Part shown: in pieces, positions 30,443-41,302 of the stretch
Layout of the letters: each line of letters starts with the position of its first letter
How positions within the stretch are numbered: position 1 is the stretch's first letter
Source: Emiliania huxleyi CCMP1516
Taxonomy: Eukaryota > Haptophyta > Isochrysidales > Noelaerhabdaceae
Length of the DNA: 64,000 bases
Assembly: GCF_000372725.1 (NCBI RefSeq)
Contig: NW_005200088.1
Location: forward strand, 302,491 to 366,490
Reading direction: 5' to 3'
The notes under the pieces: generated by a model
Told to the model about the DNA's origin: nothing
Database searches by the model: none
What the model saw: only the letters and a program-made list of their open reading frames with translations
Program-made: the position numbers and the translations under genes

Positions 30443-31478
30443 ATAGCTTTGCCTCAAAAAGGGACGCACGAGGCAAATCTGATGTTGGCTTGTTCCAATA
30501 GGAGCGAGGCCTCTTCCGTTGGGGGACCGAGTGACTAGGAAACGAGGGTTCCCCATTGTGTCCCGCTCCAGCGCGAGCGTGACACTGCACTTGGCGCCGA
30601 GCGCCCGCGGCTCAGACCTTGTGCAAGCCGACCCTCGGTGGGCACGCCGGTCCGGACCGATGGCGCTCGGTGTGGAGCAAGCAAGACCCCCCCCCCCCCC
30701 TCGGCGCGCGCCCGAGGTTTTAACGGCCGCGCCCCAGGAGCACCAACGAAGAGGACTCCTCATGGCTGCTTACAAGTGGGCTTCGACCGGCCTCGGCGGG
30801 GGGGGCGGGTTGTCCCGGCTGCGGACGCCTTCTGCAGCCCCCTGGGATGGGGACAGCACCCCAAAACTGCCCCTCGGCGGCATACAGCACTGCCAGCCAG
30901 CCTCTTCCTCCTCCTCAAGGGCTGTACTATAGGCCATATTGCGCCGCCTCCTACTGGCAGCCGGGCTGGCGCGCGCCGCGGGCGCCTCGGCGCGCGCACG
31001 GCTCGCAAAGTACGAACGTGAGTACTGCCGCCCGGCCGCCTCCTCGCAAGGCGCGCACCGGCTGCTCTGGCTGCTGCGCCGGCGGCCGCTGCGCTGGCCG
31101 CTGCTGCGCCGGCTGGCGGGCGGTACGGCCGCCGGCGGCCGCTGCACCCGCGCCTTCCCTCGCGGGCGCCGTCGCGCCGCGCGCGCCCAACTCTGCTGGC
31201 ACACGGCACGCGTCGTCACTCAGCCGCGGAGAACAGGCGGTGCTGTGCGTGAAGCGCGCGCGATCTCGTACTTTTAAGTCAATTTGATTCTCGACTCGCC
31301 GACACGAAAGTGCTGCGATCGCGGATCGGGGACGGGGTTCGCCCATTTCTTTTTCCCTTTCTTTTTTTGGGCCCTGTGGGCACCCTACGCTTGCAGCTTG
31401 CCATCTCTGTTTCTTTCCTCTACGCTCTACACGGCAAACCACGCAAATTGCAAGGTGGAATCTCAGCAAAACAGCCGC

Positions 31479-32672
31479 CTACATCAAAGCAGCATGAGGA
31501 GAGAGCCGCGCCGTCGCCATCGGCGCCACCGCCTCCCACGCGCCCACTGCCGGGTCGTACCGCTCCACCGAGCTGAGGCGACTGTGGCCGGCACCTGCAC
31601 CCGACCCGCCTGCGACATAGAGCTTGCCGTCGAGCGCCGCCACGGCGTGATTATACCGGGCCGCCGCCATCGGCGCCACCGCCTCCCACGCGTTCGTCGA
31701 AGGTTCGTACCGCTCCACCGAGCTGAGGCGACTGTGGCCGGCACCTGCACCCGACCCGCCTGCGACATAGAGCTTGCCGTCGAGCGCCGCCACGGCGTGA
31801 TTATACCGGGCCGCCGCCATCGGCGCCACCGCCTCCCACGCGTTCGTCGCCGGGTCGTACCGCTCCACGGAGGTGAGGAAGCCGTCGTCGTCGTAGCCGC
31901 CCGCAGCGTACAGCTTGCCGTCTAGCACCGCCACGTCGTGATGGCACCGCGCCTCTTCAATCGGCGCCACCGCCTCCCACGCATTCGTCGCGGGGTCGTA
32001 CCGCTCGACCGAGCTGAGGCAGCCGTCGTCGTCGTTGTACCCGCCAACGGCATACAGCTTGCCGTCGAGCACCGCCACGGCGTGACCCTCGCGTGGTGTC
32101 ACCATCGGCGCCACCTCCTCCCACGCATTCGTCGCAAAGTCGTACCGCTCCACCAAGTTGGAGGATGGAGGGAGGGCCTCGCCATCCTCATCCTCGCCAT
32201 CAGCCACACCCAGGCCGCCCGCCGCGTAGAGCTTGTCGTCGAGCACCGCCGTGCAAAAATTTTCACGTGCCGTCGGCATCGGCGCCACAGCCTCCTCCTC
32301 CCACTCATTCGTTGACGGGTCGTACCGCTCCAGCGAGTTGACAAGCTCGTAGTCGCTGCCATCGCCGCCGATCACGAGCAGGCGCAGCCTCTCGCGCTTC
32401 TTCAGCGTCTCCTTCCAGCCGCGGCGCCACGCGCGGCACGTCCCCTTGACGGCGTGCTCCTTGGTCGGCAGCTGGGCGAGGATGTGCGGGGCGAGGTCCG
32501 GCGAGAGGAGGACCTCGGAGAGGATCCACTCGGGCTGCTCCACGAGCCGTGCGGCGTGCTCCTCCGCCACGCGCAGCGCGGCGGCGCTCGCGCCCGCCTG
32601 CGCCTCGATGATGGCGCACAGCTGCGCTGGCGAGAGGCCCGCGACGCGCGCGCCGATGCGGTGGGAGGCCAT
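31479..32672 (-). CDS. F-box-like / Kelch-repeat protein, paralogue 1
   Basis: A single exon of 397 codons starts MASHRIGARVAGLSPAQLC; the same start is shared by two paralogues, which decides the ATG. Residues ~45-95 form an F-box-like helix set (SEVLLSPDLAPHILAQLPTK, then KGTCRAWRRGWKETL). Six Kelch repeats of ~47-50 residues follow. Each has VAVLDGKLYAVGG, a variable Asp/Gly loop, LSSVERYDPATNAWEAVAPM and an Ala-Arg. They predict a six-bladed beta-propeller. F-box plus Kelch implies a substrate adaptor of an SCF ubiquitin ligase (family knowledge). The last two repeats are nearly identical in DNA, including an added GSGAGAGHSR loop, so they duplicated recently. Confidence 0.85.
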   Translation of the reverse strand: MASHRIGARVAGLSPAQLCAIIEAQAGASAAALRVAEEHAARLVEQPEWILSEVLLSPDLAPHILAQLPTKEHAVKGTCRAWRRGWKETLKKRERLRLLVIGGDGSDYELVNSLERYDPSTNEWEEEAVAPMPTARENFCTAVLDDKLYAAGGLGVADGEDEDGEALPPSSNLVERYDFATNAWEEVAPMVTPREGHAVAVLDGKLYAVGGYNDDDGCLSSVERYDPATNAWEAVAPIEEARCHHDVAVLDGKLYAAGGYDDDGFLTSVERYDPATNAWEAVAPMAAARYNHAVAALDGKLYVAGGSGAGAGHSRLSSVERYEPSTNAWEAVAPMAAARYNHAVAALDGKLYVAGGSGAGAGHSRLSSVERYDPAVGAWEAVAPMATARLSPHAALM

Positions 32673-32993
32673 CGGCACAAAGGTCACACAAGAGTGCAAG
32701 CTTGGATTTCGCTTGCAAAGGGTGTGCGGTACTCTCCCGTGAGGTGTCCAGTCCTAGCCTGGCTGTTCTTTTCACCTTCGATACATACATACGTTCCTAC
32801 TGTGCCGGTATTCAAAGTGCAAGGCCCAGTGCACGTGGTGAGCACACAGGCTGGGAGAAAGAAGAGGTCCCACCCCGCAGTATGCATGTGTGCAATACAG
32901 TATGCTCCAGAGCGGCGCGTCCTCTCCGCTGCAACCCCCCCCCCCCCCGCGCGCGCGCGCGGCCCCGAGCAGGGCTCGCCCGCCGCCGCCGCC

Positions 32994-35380
32994 TCACATC
33001 CCCCTCTGGAAGAAAGCGGCCGTCTGCGAGAAGTAGGTCTCGGTCCCCTCCTTGGAGTCGCCTACGCAAACCACGAGCGCGCGTACGGCACACACGAAGC
33101 CAGGGCGGGCCTCGAGGCCCCTCTCTGGCGTCGCCGGCGGCGGAAGGGTTGACCAGCTCGATGCCCTGCACCGGCGTGAAGGCGAGCGAGGATGCGAGCC
33201 CGTTTGTGCTGCCCGAGGAGCCGGCGAGTCGCGCCCGCCTGTCCAGCAACCAGTTCAGCATTACGCGCGGAGTCACCGACGAGCAGACTCGGGCGGAGCC
33301 GGCGCGCGCTTGTTCTTCTCGGAGAGCAGCTGCTGCTTCTGCGCGTTCACCTTGACCTTGCCCCCCTGCTGCGACTTTCCGAGCATTCCGACACCGAGCA
33401 TGCCGTCGGACGTCATGTCCTCCTCCTGCCCGAACCGCACCCGGTTGGAGAGCTGCCGCATGTGCGTCATACCCATCCGCTCCTTCATCTTGCGCAGCCG
33501 CCGCCCGCCGCGCCGCTTGCCGCTAGACTCGGGCGGCACCTGCTCGCAGCTCCGCGCGACGTGTGAAGAGACGCCGTTCACACCGGACGGCCCGTGCTCC
33601 GACTCGGTGCGGCACCGCCAGCGGCCGCACGTCCTTCGGCGGCGGCGGCTCCGAAAGCTTGGCCGACCGCATCTCGATCTCGTCGCGGAACTTTTGGCCG
33701 ACGGAGCCGTCGCCAGAGTTCTGGTACGCGTCCGCGCGCGCCGCCAGCGTCACCTTGCCGGCGGGCATGCGGGAGATAGAGTGTGCTGATAGGTGTGCTG
33801 CTACTTCCGAGACAGAGACTATGAATGCTGCCAAGAAGAGTGGAGGCACCTTGCCGGCGACCATGCGGACCACCTTTGGCCTCAGTCCTGGCGGCGTGTT
33901 GAGGATGATGTCGCACTGCGAGATGCAGCCAGAGTGCGTGACTTGCGTCGAGGTGGACATGCCTGCTCACGGCTGGCCGCTGTGAAGAGACGCCGCCAGA
34001 GTGCGCGCGCGACACCTCTGCGTCGACGTGCGGCATGCCCGCGAGCGCGCGCTTCTTCGAGCCAAGGATCTGCACGACCGTCGAGGGCAGCTCGGCCAGC
34101 TTGGACATGCCTAGGACGTGTCTCGGACATGTCTCGGACGTGTCTCGGCCAGCTTGGACATGTCTCAGCTTGGACATACCGCCCGCGGCGCCGACGAGCT
34201 TCGCGGCGGTGGCGGCGCCTAGGACGTGTCTCGGACGTGTCTCGGACGTGTCCAGGAAGGGGAGCTGCGTCGCGGCGGTGGCGGCGCCGACGATGGCGAC
34301 GACGTTGGGCGCGACGATTGCCTGTTGAGGTGGCGGTCGGAAGAGCAATTCACACACCTCGGTTCGGTTGCACCTCGGTTGCACCTCGGCTGTCTCTCGG
34401 CTGTCTCTCGGCTGTCTCTCGCCATCTTGGACTCGACGAAGGCGAGGATGCGCTGCTTGTTGTCGGAGAGGGCGAGGACCTGCTCGCACCTGCGGGAGAT
34501 GTGGGGAGATGTGGGGAGATGTGGGGAGATGTGGAGAGGGCGAGGACTTGGCTCGCACCGCTCGCTGACCGCCGCCAGCGCCTGCGGCGGCAGCTCGGTG
34601 CCGATGGTGGTGGAGGAGGTGACGGTGACGACCATGATCGTGGCGGAGGGGAGGATGCCGGTGAGGTCGACTTGGGTCAGGTCCGCCTCGTTGCCGATCT
34701 TGAGCACGACGCGCGCGAAGTCGAGCGGGTTCGGGATCAGCGACTCGAGCTCGGGGAAGCGCTTCGCGTAGTCGTCGCGGATGTGCTTCGCGAGCGCCTC
34801 GACCTACGGCCGGTGGTGTGGCGTGGCATGCGCCCCGGCGTGGAGTGTCGCGCCCTGCCCCGGTGTGGTGCGCAGCGTGCCCCCGCCCGAGGGCTGCCAG
34901 TTGCACCTCATTGTCGATGTCGACCGCTATCTCGTTGCACTGCACAATCAGCGCGTAGACGGCGCCGGCATCGTCCTGGGGCGCGGCGGGCGGCGCGACG
35001 ACGCCGTCGCCCGCGTCGGCCACCATGTATGCCTCGATCTTCTCCATCAGCGACGCCATCCGGCTCGAGGCGAGCAGCCCCGACGTGCCCGCCGCGCCGC
35101 CGCCGCCGCCCGTCTCGGCGAGCATGTCGATGTCGCCATCGTCGTCGTCCTCCTCCTCGATGATCTCCTCCTGCCGCCGCGAGACAGAGCCGGTGAGTGG
35201 GCGCGAGCGTCGCAGCGCGAAAGGCGGGCGCGGCCCGCTGGCAGCGGGGAAGCGAGCGCGGCGACACGGGCGGCAGCGACGCGGGGCAAGCAGTCATGGG
35301 CGAGGGCGCGCCTCCTCGCCCTCGTCCTCCTCCTCGTTTAGGTCGTCGAGATCTGCGAGGAAGGCGTCGAGAGAGGCCAT
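32994..35380 (-). CDS. PRPF31: Pre-mRNA splicing factor PRPF31 homologue (about 12 exons)
   Basis: ATG at 35380 gives MASLDAFLADLDDLNEEEDE; TGA is at 32996-32994. PRPF31 organises the U4/U6-U5 tri-snRNP by binding 15.5K-loaded U4 snRNA through its Nop domain. Segments in order: MASLMEKIEAYMVADAGD; ALIVQCNEIAVDIDNEV; KRFPELESLIPNPLDFARVV; ATIMVVTVTSSTTIGTELPP; the Nop core AIVAPNVVAIVGAATAAKLV with GAAGGMSKLAELPS; LGSKKRALAG; STSTQVTHSGCISQCDII; VRMVAGKVTLAARADAYQNS; KFRDEIEMRSAKLSEPPPPK; the basic GKRRGGRRLRKMKERMGM; then SSLAFTPVQGIELVNPSAA and TYFSQTAAFFQRGM. Each exon is short and the order matches the family. About half of the eleven introns have GC donors and nearly all carry target duplications of 12-40 bp. 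Two are introners. Confidence 0.88.
33540..33615 (-). mobile_element. Introner element, 76-bp GT-AG intron in PRPF31
   Basis: The core lies at 33562-33582 with arms TGTGAA and TTCACA around GAGACGCCG. In gene sense the intron begins GTGCCGCACCGAGTC, close to the next exon GTGCCGCCCGAGTC, and ends GCGGAGCTGCGAGCAG. Confidence 0.85.
33963..34038 (-). mobile_element. Introner element, 76-bp GC-AG intron in PRPF31
   Basis: In gene sense it starts GCATGCCGCACGTCGACGCA and later has CACTCTGGCGGCGTCTC, both echoing the next exon (GCATGTCCACCTCGACGCA, CACTCTGGCTGCATCTC). It then runs TTCACAGCGGCC and ends AGCCGTGAGCAG. Confidence 0.8.
34490..34545 (-). repeat. GGGGAGATGT 10-mers in a PRPF31 intron
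   Basis: Four tandem GGGGAGATGT-type units fill the middle of the intron. Its start duplicates 26 bases of the following exon (GGTGCGAGC, then GTCCTCGCCCTCTCC). Confidence 0.75.
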
Positions 35381-35518
35381 GCGGTAAGAGCGTGGCAGCG
35401 CCCCGAGCACAGCCTCAGGCAGGGGCGCAAAAGAATTTTAAAGAGCGCAGATGGAAAGGCCGTCGCGAAAAAAGAAAAAAACCGCCGCAGCAGCAGTGGC
35501 CCGGTTACAAGTGCGCAC

Positions 35519-36585
35519 ACTTAATGATTTTCGGCCGGCCGCAGGTCGGGCTGGACGCGGCTGTTTCGGCCGGCGGTCGGGGTCGGACACCAGCTTTGTC
35601 GGCGCGTCAGCGCCGAAGAAAATTTTGGGCGATTTTCTTTACTCCCGTCACTTCCAGCTCACGCTCCCGGTTTTGTCAAATAGGATTCGAATCTCGAACT
35701 TCTATTTACTCCTTGAGGTTCCCTCAGGCCCGCCGCCGCGCTCGCTGGACAGCGGCCGTGACTCACCTGCTTCGGGCGCGCTGCTCCTCGGGGATGGCGA
35801 GAAGCGGCAGAGATGATGCTCATAGATGAGCTAGCCCCAGATGCCCCGTTTGCCCCACTGCGGCGCCGTGCTCGTGCCGGCGTGCGAGTGGGTACAATGC
35901 ACCCCCTCTGCCGCTCGCGGCCCGGAACGCATCGGGAGATATTCATTCGTATACGTCAAGACGTGCTCAGATGGCACGTAGTAGAGTGACTGAGCGCGTG
36001 GCCACTCTCCACCCTCGATTGCGGGTGCGGCCGCGGCCGCAATGGTGTAGGCGGACAGTAATGATGCCGCGCGGGCGGAGTGGCGGACACGAGGACGCTG
36101 CCGTCGGACGAGGGGTTGCTATCATACGCAAGCACGAGCCGTCGGTGACGCGACGGCGTCATCACCGTTGGCCAGCATAGAAGCGCGAAAAGCCGAAAAC
36201 CTGCCCGTGTGTCGGATGCGTCCCCAAACTTGTGTGCGGTACATTTTTTTATTTAATGAACTCGGGGGCACAGGACGCGGTACAAACGGGGTACACCAAA
36301 AGGCACGGGCGCTACATCTTTGGACACACACCGGCGGGCGCTTTCGAGGCGACCGGGAGCATTTTTTCTAGCCACATGGACCTTTTTGCGGCACGATAGC
36401 TGGGCTGCAACAGCGTGAGTACGTGTACCTACACTCGACTACAGCTACGACTGCAACGGCGCGCAGCGCCGAAGAAAATTTTGGGGCTTCTCGAGCGGCG
36501 GCCGGTGTGGACGCCGTTGTTTCGCAGCTCGGTCGGGGGGGGGGCGCCCCTGCGTTTCCCTGCGGTCGGTCGAAAATCATTAAGT
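35519..36585. mobile_element. DNA transposon-like element with 27-bp terminal inverted repeats
   Basis: The left end ACTTAATGATTTTCGG (35519 onward, then CCGGCCGCAGG) matches the reverse complement of the right end (36559-36585) over 27 bases with two differences. The 1,067-bp interior has no transposase frame, so it is non-autonomous. A truncated copy lies at 4296-5155. No convincing target-site duplication is visible. Its right end abuts the tandem elements starting at 36585. It sits just upstream of the PRPF31 start. Confidence 0.75.
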
Positions 36586-39500
36586 CCGCCGATAACGATT
36601 GGGGTGGGGGCCCCAACTCGTGGTAGGCCACTAGTTTATCGTAGGATACTCACGGATACCTCTCCTGAGTCCCTCTCGTGTGCCCTCGCGCACATCGCAT
36701 GCGGTCTTCACTCAGCCTCCGCTGCTGTGAACACCAAACTTGCACTTCAGCTGGTGCGCGCTTTCGCCGCCTACTTTCGCGAGCGCGCTTGGCCCTCGCT
36801 CCTCATGCGCGGCGCTCTCGCTGCGCTCTCTCCCTGCTCATGGGACCTGATGCCGCGCCACCTCTGTGGCCGCTCCATCCTCTCTGACGGCGCCAGCCCT
36901 CCGGCTGCGCCATCTCTCTTTGGTTGGCACAGAATCTGTGTCTGCGCCATTCTTGCTGTCGCTGGCGATTGTTTCTGGGCAGCAGTACACGATGGGCGGC
37001 GGCCTCGTCTGCCACGCTTGTGGCGCTCTCGTGGTCGCCTCGGCTCTGCCACGACGGCCTCGTCCACCTGGCGGCCAGGGGCGGTGGCCCCACAGCCCAC
37101 TCTTGGTGCTGCTGTTGCATCACGTCTCGTGGCGTGCTTCTCCTTTCTCTCTGGACCCGCCGGCGATAAGCTCTGCTGTCATGTTGCTCTGGGATATCTC
37201 TATCCAAGGCAACACTCCGGTACGTGCTCCGCCCGTGCAGCGGCGCTTGCTGCTCTTCGAGTGAGCCTCGTCTCGTTCTCTCTGTCTGCTCAAGCCTCGC
37301 CTCGTTCGCCCTCATGGGCGGCGTGGCGGGCGGGCGGCTGTCTCAATCACCGCCTCGAGTGAGCCTCGTCTCGCTCTTTGTCGCTCGAGCCTCGTCTCGT
37401 GTGCCGCCTCGTGGGCGGCGTGGCGTGGCGGGCGGCTGTCTCTGCCGCCGCCTCGAGTGAGCCTCGTCTCGCTCTTCGTCTACTCGAGCCTCGTCTCGTG
37501 TGCCGCCTCGTGGGCGGCGTGGCGGGCGGCTGTCTCTGCCGCCGCCTCGAGTGAGCCTCGTCTCGCTCTTCGTCTGCTCGAGCCTCGTCTCGTGTGCCGC
37601 CTCTTGGGCGGCGTGGCGTGGCGGGCGGCTGTCTCTGCCGCCGCCTCGAGTGAGCCTCGTCTCGCTCTTCGTCTACTCGAGCCTCGTCTCGTGTGCCGCC
37701 TCGTGGGGCGGCGTGGCGGGCGGCTGTCTCTGCCGCCGCCTCGAGTGAGCCTCGTCTCGCTCTTCGTCTCCTCGAGCCTCGTCTCGTGTGCCGCCTCTTG
37801 GGCGGCGTGGCGTGGCGGGCGGCTGTCGCTGCTGCCGCCTCGAGTGAGCCTCGTCTCGCTCTTCGTCTACTCGAGCCTCGTCTCGTGTGCCGCCTCGTGG
37901 GCGGCGTGGCGTGGCGGGCGGCTGTCGCTGCTGCCGCCTCGAGTGAGCCTCGTCTCGCTCTTCGTCTACTCGAGCCTCGCCTCGTGTGCCGCCTCTTGGG
38001 CGGCGTGGCGTGGCGGGCGGCTGTCGCTGCCGCCGCCTCGTGTGAGCCTCGTCTCGCTCTTCGTCTACTCGAGCCTCGTCTCGTGTGCCGCTTCGTGGGC
38101 GGCGTGGCGTGGCGGGCGGCTGTCTCTGCCGCCGCCTCGAGTAAGCCTCGTCTCGCTCTTCGTCTACTCGAGCCTCGTCTCGTGTGCCGCCTCGTGGGCG
38201 GCGTGGCTGGCGGCTGTCTCTGCCGCCGCCTCGTGTGAGCCTTGTCTCGCTCTTCGTCTACTCGAGCCTCGTCTCGTGTGCCGCCTCGTGGGCGGCGTGG
38301 CGTGGCGGGCGGCTGTCTCTGCCGCCGCCTCGAGTGAGCCTCGTCTCGCTCTTCGTCTACTCGAGCCTCGTCTCGTGTGCCACCTCGTGGGCGGCGTGGC
38401 GGGCGGCTGTCTCTGCCGCCGCCTCGAGTGAGCCTCGTCTCGCTCTTCGTCTACTCGAGCCTCGTCTCGTGTGCCGCCTCGTGGGCGGCGTGGCGGGCTG
38501 CTGTCTCTGCCGCCGCCTCGAGTGAGCCTCGTCTAGCTCTTCGTCTACTCGAGCCTCGTCTCGTGTGCCGCCTCGTGGGCGGCGTGGCGGGCGGGCGGCT
38601 GTCTCTGCCGCCGCCTTGAGTGAGCCTCGTCTCGCTCTTCGTCTCCTCGAGCCTCGCCTCGTGTGCCGCCTCTTGGGCGGCGTGGCGTGGTGGGCGGCTG
38701 TCTCTGCTGCCGCCTCGAGTGAGCCTCGTCTGGCTCTTCGTCTACTCGAGCCTCGCCTCGTGTGCCGCCTCGTGGGCGGCTTGGCGTGGCGGGCGGCTGT
38801 CTCTGCCGCCGCCTCGAGTGAGCCTCGTCTGGCTCTTCGTCTACTCGAGCCTCGCCTCGTATGCCGCTTGTGGGCAGCGTGGCGTGGCGGGCGGCTGTCT
38901 CTGCCGCCGCCTCGTGTGAGCCTCGTCTCGCTCTTCGTCTACTCGAGCCTCGTCTCGTGTGCCGCCTCGTGGGCGGCATGGCGTGGCGGGCGGCTGTCTC
39001 TGCCGCCGCCTCGAGTGAGCCTCGTCTCGCTCTTCGTCTACTCGAGCCTCGCCTCGTGTGCCGCCTCGTGGGCGGCGTGGCGGGCGGCTGTCTCTGCTGC
39101 CGCCTCGAGTGAGCCTCGTCTGGCTCTTCGTCTACTCGAGCCTCGCCTCGTGTGCCGCCTCGTGGGCGGCGTGGCGTGGCGGGCGGCTGTCTCTGCCCGC
39201 CTCGAGTGAGCCTCGTCTCGCTCTTCGTCTACTCGAGCCTCGTCTCGTGTGCCGCCTCGTGGGCGGCGTGGCGTGGCGGGCGGCTGTCTCTGCCGCCGCC
39301 TCGAGTGAGCCTCGTCTCGCTCTTCGTCTACTCGAGCCTCGTCTCGTGTGCCGCCTCGTGGGCGGCGTGGCGGGCGGCTGTCTCTGCCGCCGCCTCGAGT
39401 GAGCCTCGTCTCGCTCTTCGTCTACTCGAGCCTCGTCTCGTATGCCGCTTGTGGGGAGCGTGGCGTGGCGGGCGGCTGTCTCTGCCGCCGCCTCGAGTGA

Positions 39501-40465
39501 GCCTCGTCTCGCTCGTCGTCTACTCGAGCCTTCTCGTGTGCCGCCTCGTGGGCGGCGTGGCGGGCGGCTGTCTCTGCCGCCGCCTCGAGTGAGCCTCGTC
39601 TCGCTCTTCGTCTACTCGAGCCTCGTCTCGTGTGCCGCCTCGTGGGCGGCGTGGCGGGCGGCTGTCTCTGCCGCCGCCTCGTGTGAGCCTCGTCTCGCTC
39701 TTCGTCTACTCGAGCCTCGTCTCGTGTGCCGCCTCGTGGGCGGCGTGGCGGGCGGCTGTCTCTGCCGCCGCCTCGTGTGAGCCTCGTCTCGCTCTTCGTC
39801 TACTCGAGCCTCGTCTCGTGTGCCGCCTCGTGGGCGGCGTGGCGGGCGGCCGTCTCTGCCGCCGCCTCGTGTGAGCCTCGTCTCGCTCTTCGTCTACTCG
39901 AGCCTCGTCTCGTGTGCCGCCTCGTGGGGCGGCGTGGCGTGGCGGGCGGCTGTCTCTGCCGCCGCCACGAGTGAGCCTCGTCTCGTTCTTCATCTACTCG
40001 AGCCTCGTCTCGTGTGCCGCCTCGTGGGCGGCGTGGCGGGCGGCCGTCTCTGCCGCCGCCTCGTGTGAGCCTCGTCTCGCTCTTCGTCTACTCGAGCCTC
40101 GTCTCGTGTGCCGCCTCGTGGGCGGCGTGGCGGGCGGCCGTCTCTGCCGCCGCCTCGTGTGAGCCTCGTCTCGCTCTTCGTCTACTCGAGCCTCGTCTCG
40201 TGTGCCGTCTCGCGGGCGGCGTGGCGTGAATGTAGGCTTCACGCTGGGGTCGCTCTTCGTCACGAGCGCATCTGCCCCTCTTCTGGCTTCATTGGGATGC
40301 GAGGTCCGTCTGCACCCGCTCCCTCCACTCTGCGTTGGGATGTCAGGTACTGCGTAGCTCTTCCGTTGTGGAGGCACGCGACTCCAGACTGACCCTTTAC
40401 GCGCCAATGTATCACACCTCACGGTGCAGATGCTTGGGTCATGTGGAGAAGCCGAGATAAACTAG
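36585..40465 (+). mobile_element. Repeat element 1 (TC...CTAG ends) carrying a 3-kb minisatellite
   Basis: It shares its first 341 bp (36585-36925) and last 129 bp (40337-40465) with element 2 next door. The start is TCCGCCGATAACGATTGGGG; the end is GAAGCCGAGATAAACTAG. ACTAGTTTATC near the left and GATAAACTAGT at the right end are inverted. TC and CTAG ends recall Helitrons, but the 5' flanking base is G rather than A, so the class is open. No Rep/helicase frame. Confidence 0.65.
37261..40220 (+). repeat. 94-bp minisatellite, about 31 units
   Basis: Units of 94 bp (with 100-bp variants that carry an extra GGCGTG-type hexamer) repeat from 37261 to 40220. Each contains GTGAGCCTCGTCTCGCTCTT, CGTCTACTCGAGCCTCG and GTGCCGCCTCGTGGGCGGCG. 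Point variants are shared between neighbouring units, as in unequal exchange. Since 94 is not a multiple of three, frames rotate from unit to unit; the long open frames there are artefacts. Confidence 0.92.
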
Positions 40466-41275
40466 TCCGCCGATAACGATTGGGGTGGGGGCCCCAACTC
40501 GTGGTAGGCCACTAGTTTATCGTAGGATACTCACGGATACCTCTCCTGAGTCCCTCTCGTGTGCCCTCGCGCACATCGCATGCGGTCTTCACTCAGCCTC
40601 CGCTGCTGTGAACACCAAACTTGCACTTCAGCTGGTGCGCGCTTTCGCCGCCTACTTTCGCGAGCGCGCTTGGCCCTCGCTCCTCATGCGCGGCGCTCTC
40701 GCTGCGCTCTCTCCCTGCTCATGGGACCTGATGCCGCGCCACCTCTGTGGCCGCTCCATCCTCTCTGACGGCGCCAGCCCTCCGGCTGCGCCATCTCTCT
40801 TTGGTTCCCACCCACCCTCTCCTTGGTGGCATGCTGAGCTCTCACGCTAGCTTGGGATCCACCGTGGCTCTCACGGAGATGTCAGCTCGAGCCTCTGCTC
40901 GCGTAATGGGTCCTGTCGTCGGCCCATCTTACTTCTCCCCCCCCTCTTTTCGCGGGGGAGACTCCCGCGTCGTCTACGCGGCGGTAGGTGCTCTACGTGT
41001 GGTGAGCTCCACCTCTCTTCTTGGTCTGAGGTGCGATCCGCTTACGGCGCCGCGGCCGGCTGCAGGACGTTGAGGTTTCCTCCGGACCTGCAGTTCGTCC
41101 AAGCTGTTTGAGTCCCAACCCTCCGCCTTTAGTGGCAAGACCCCAGGGGATGTCAGGTACTGCGTAGCTCTTCCGTTGTGGAGGCACGCGACTCCAGACT
41201 GACCCTTTACGCGCCAATGTATCACACCTCACGGTGCAGATGCTTGGGTCATGTGGAGAAGCCGAGATAAACTAG
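40466..41275 (+). mobile_element. Repeat element 2, short tandem partner of element 1
   Basis: 810 bp with the same left 341 bp and right 129 bp as element 1 and a short unrelated centre. It follows element 1 directly, CTAG then TCC. Its right end lies 27 bp before the ATG of Kelch paralogue 2. Confidence 0.75.
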
Positions 41276-41302
41276 TGCGCACTTGTATCCCTCTCGCGCC
41301 GG

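Larger units (their letters stand above)
29611..31478. other. Region without a confirmed gene
   Basis: The left part may hold a 5' exon of the preceding gene (29611-29780). 29827-29998 is the duplicated gene end. 30238-30310 is GT-rich. 30398-30442 is a dispersed repeat. Two C-runs or G-runs lie near 30690 and 30800. No supported gene. Confidence 0.45.

Noticed and set aside
33578-35125. One 515-codon minus-strand frame as a single exon
   Set aside because: It reads through PRPF31 introns; family sequence switches frame at each GC-AG or GT-AG border.
37457-38431. Open frame of 324 codons over repeats
   Set aside because: It lies wholly in the 94-bp minisatellite; period and frame drift explain it.
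37261-40220. CRISPR-like regular repeat array
   Set aside because: There are no unique spacers between repeats and the setting is eukaryotic; it is a minisatellite.
36585-41275. Firm Helitron call
   Set aside because: TC/CTAG ends and the tandem join fit, but the 5' flank is G and no clear 3' hairpin or Rep-helicase is seen, so I left the class open.
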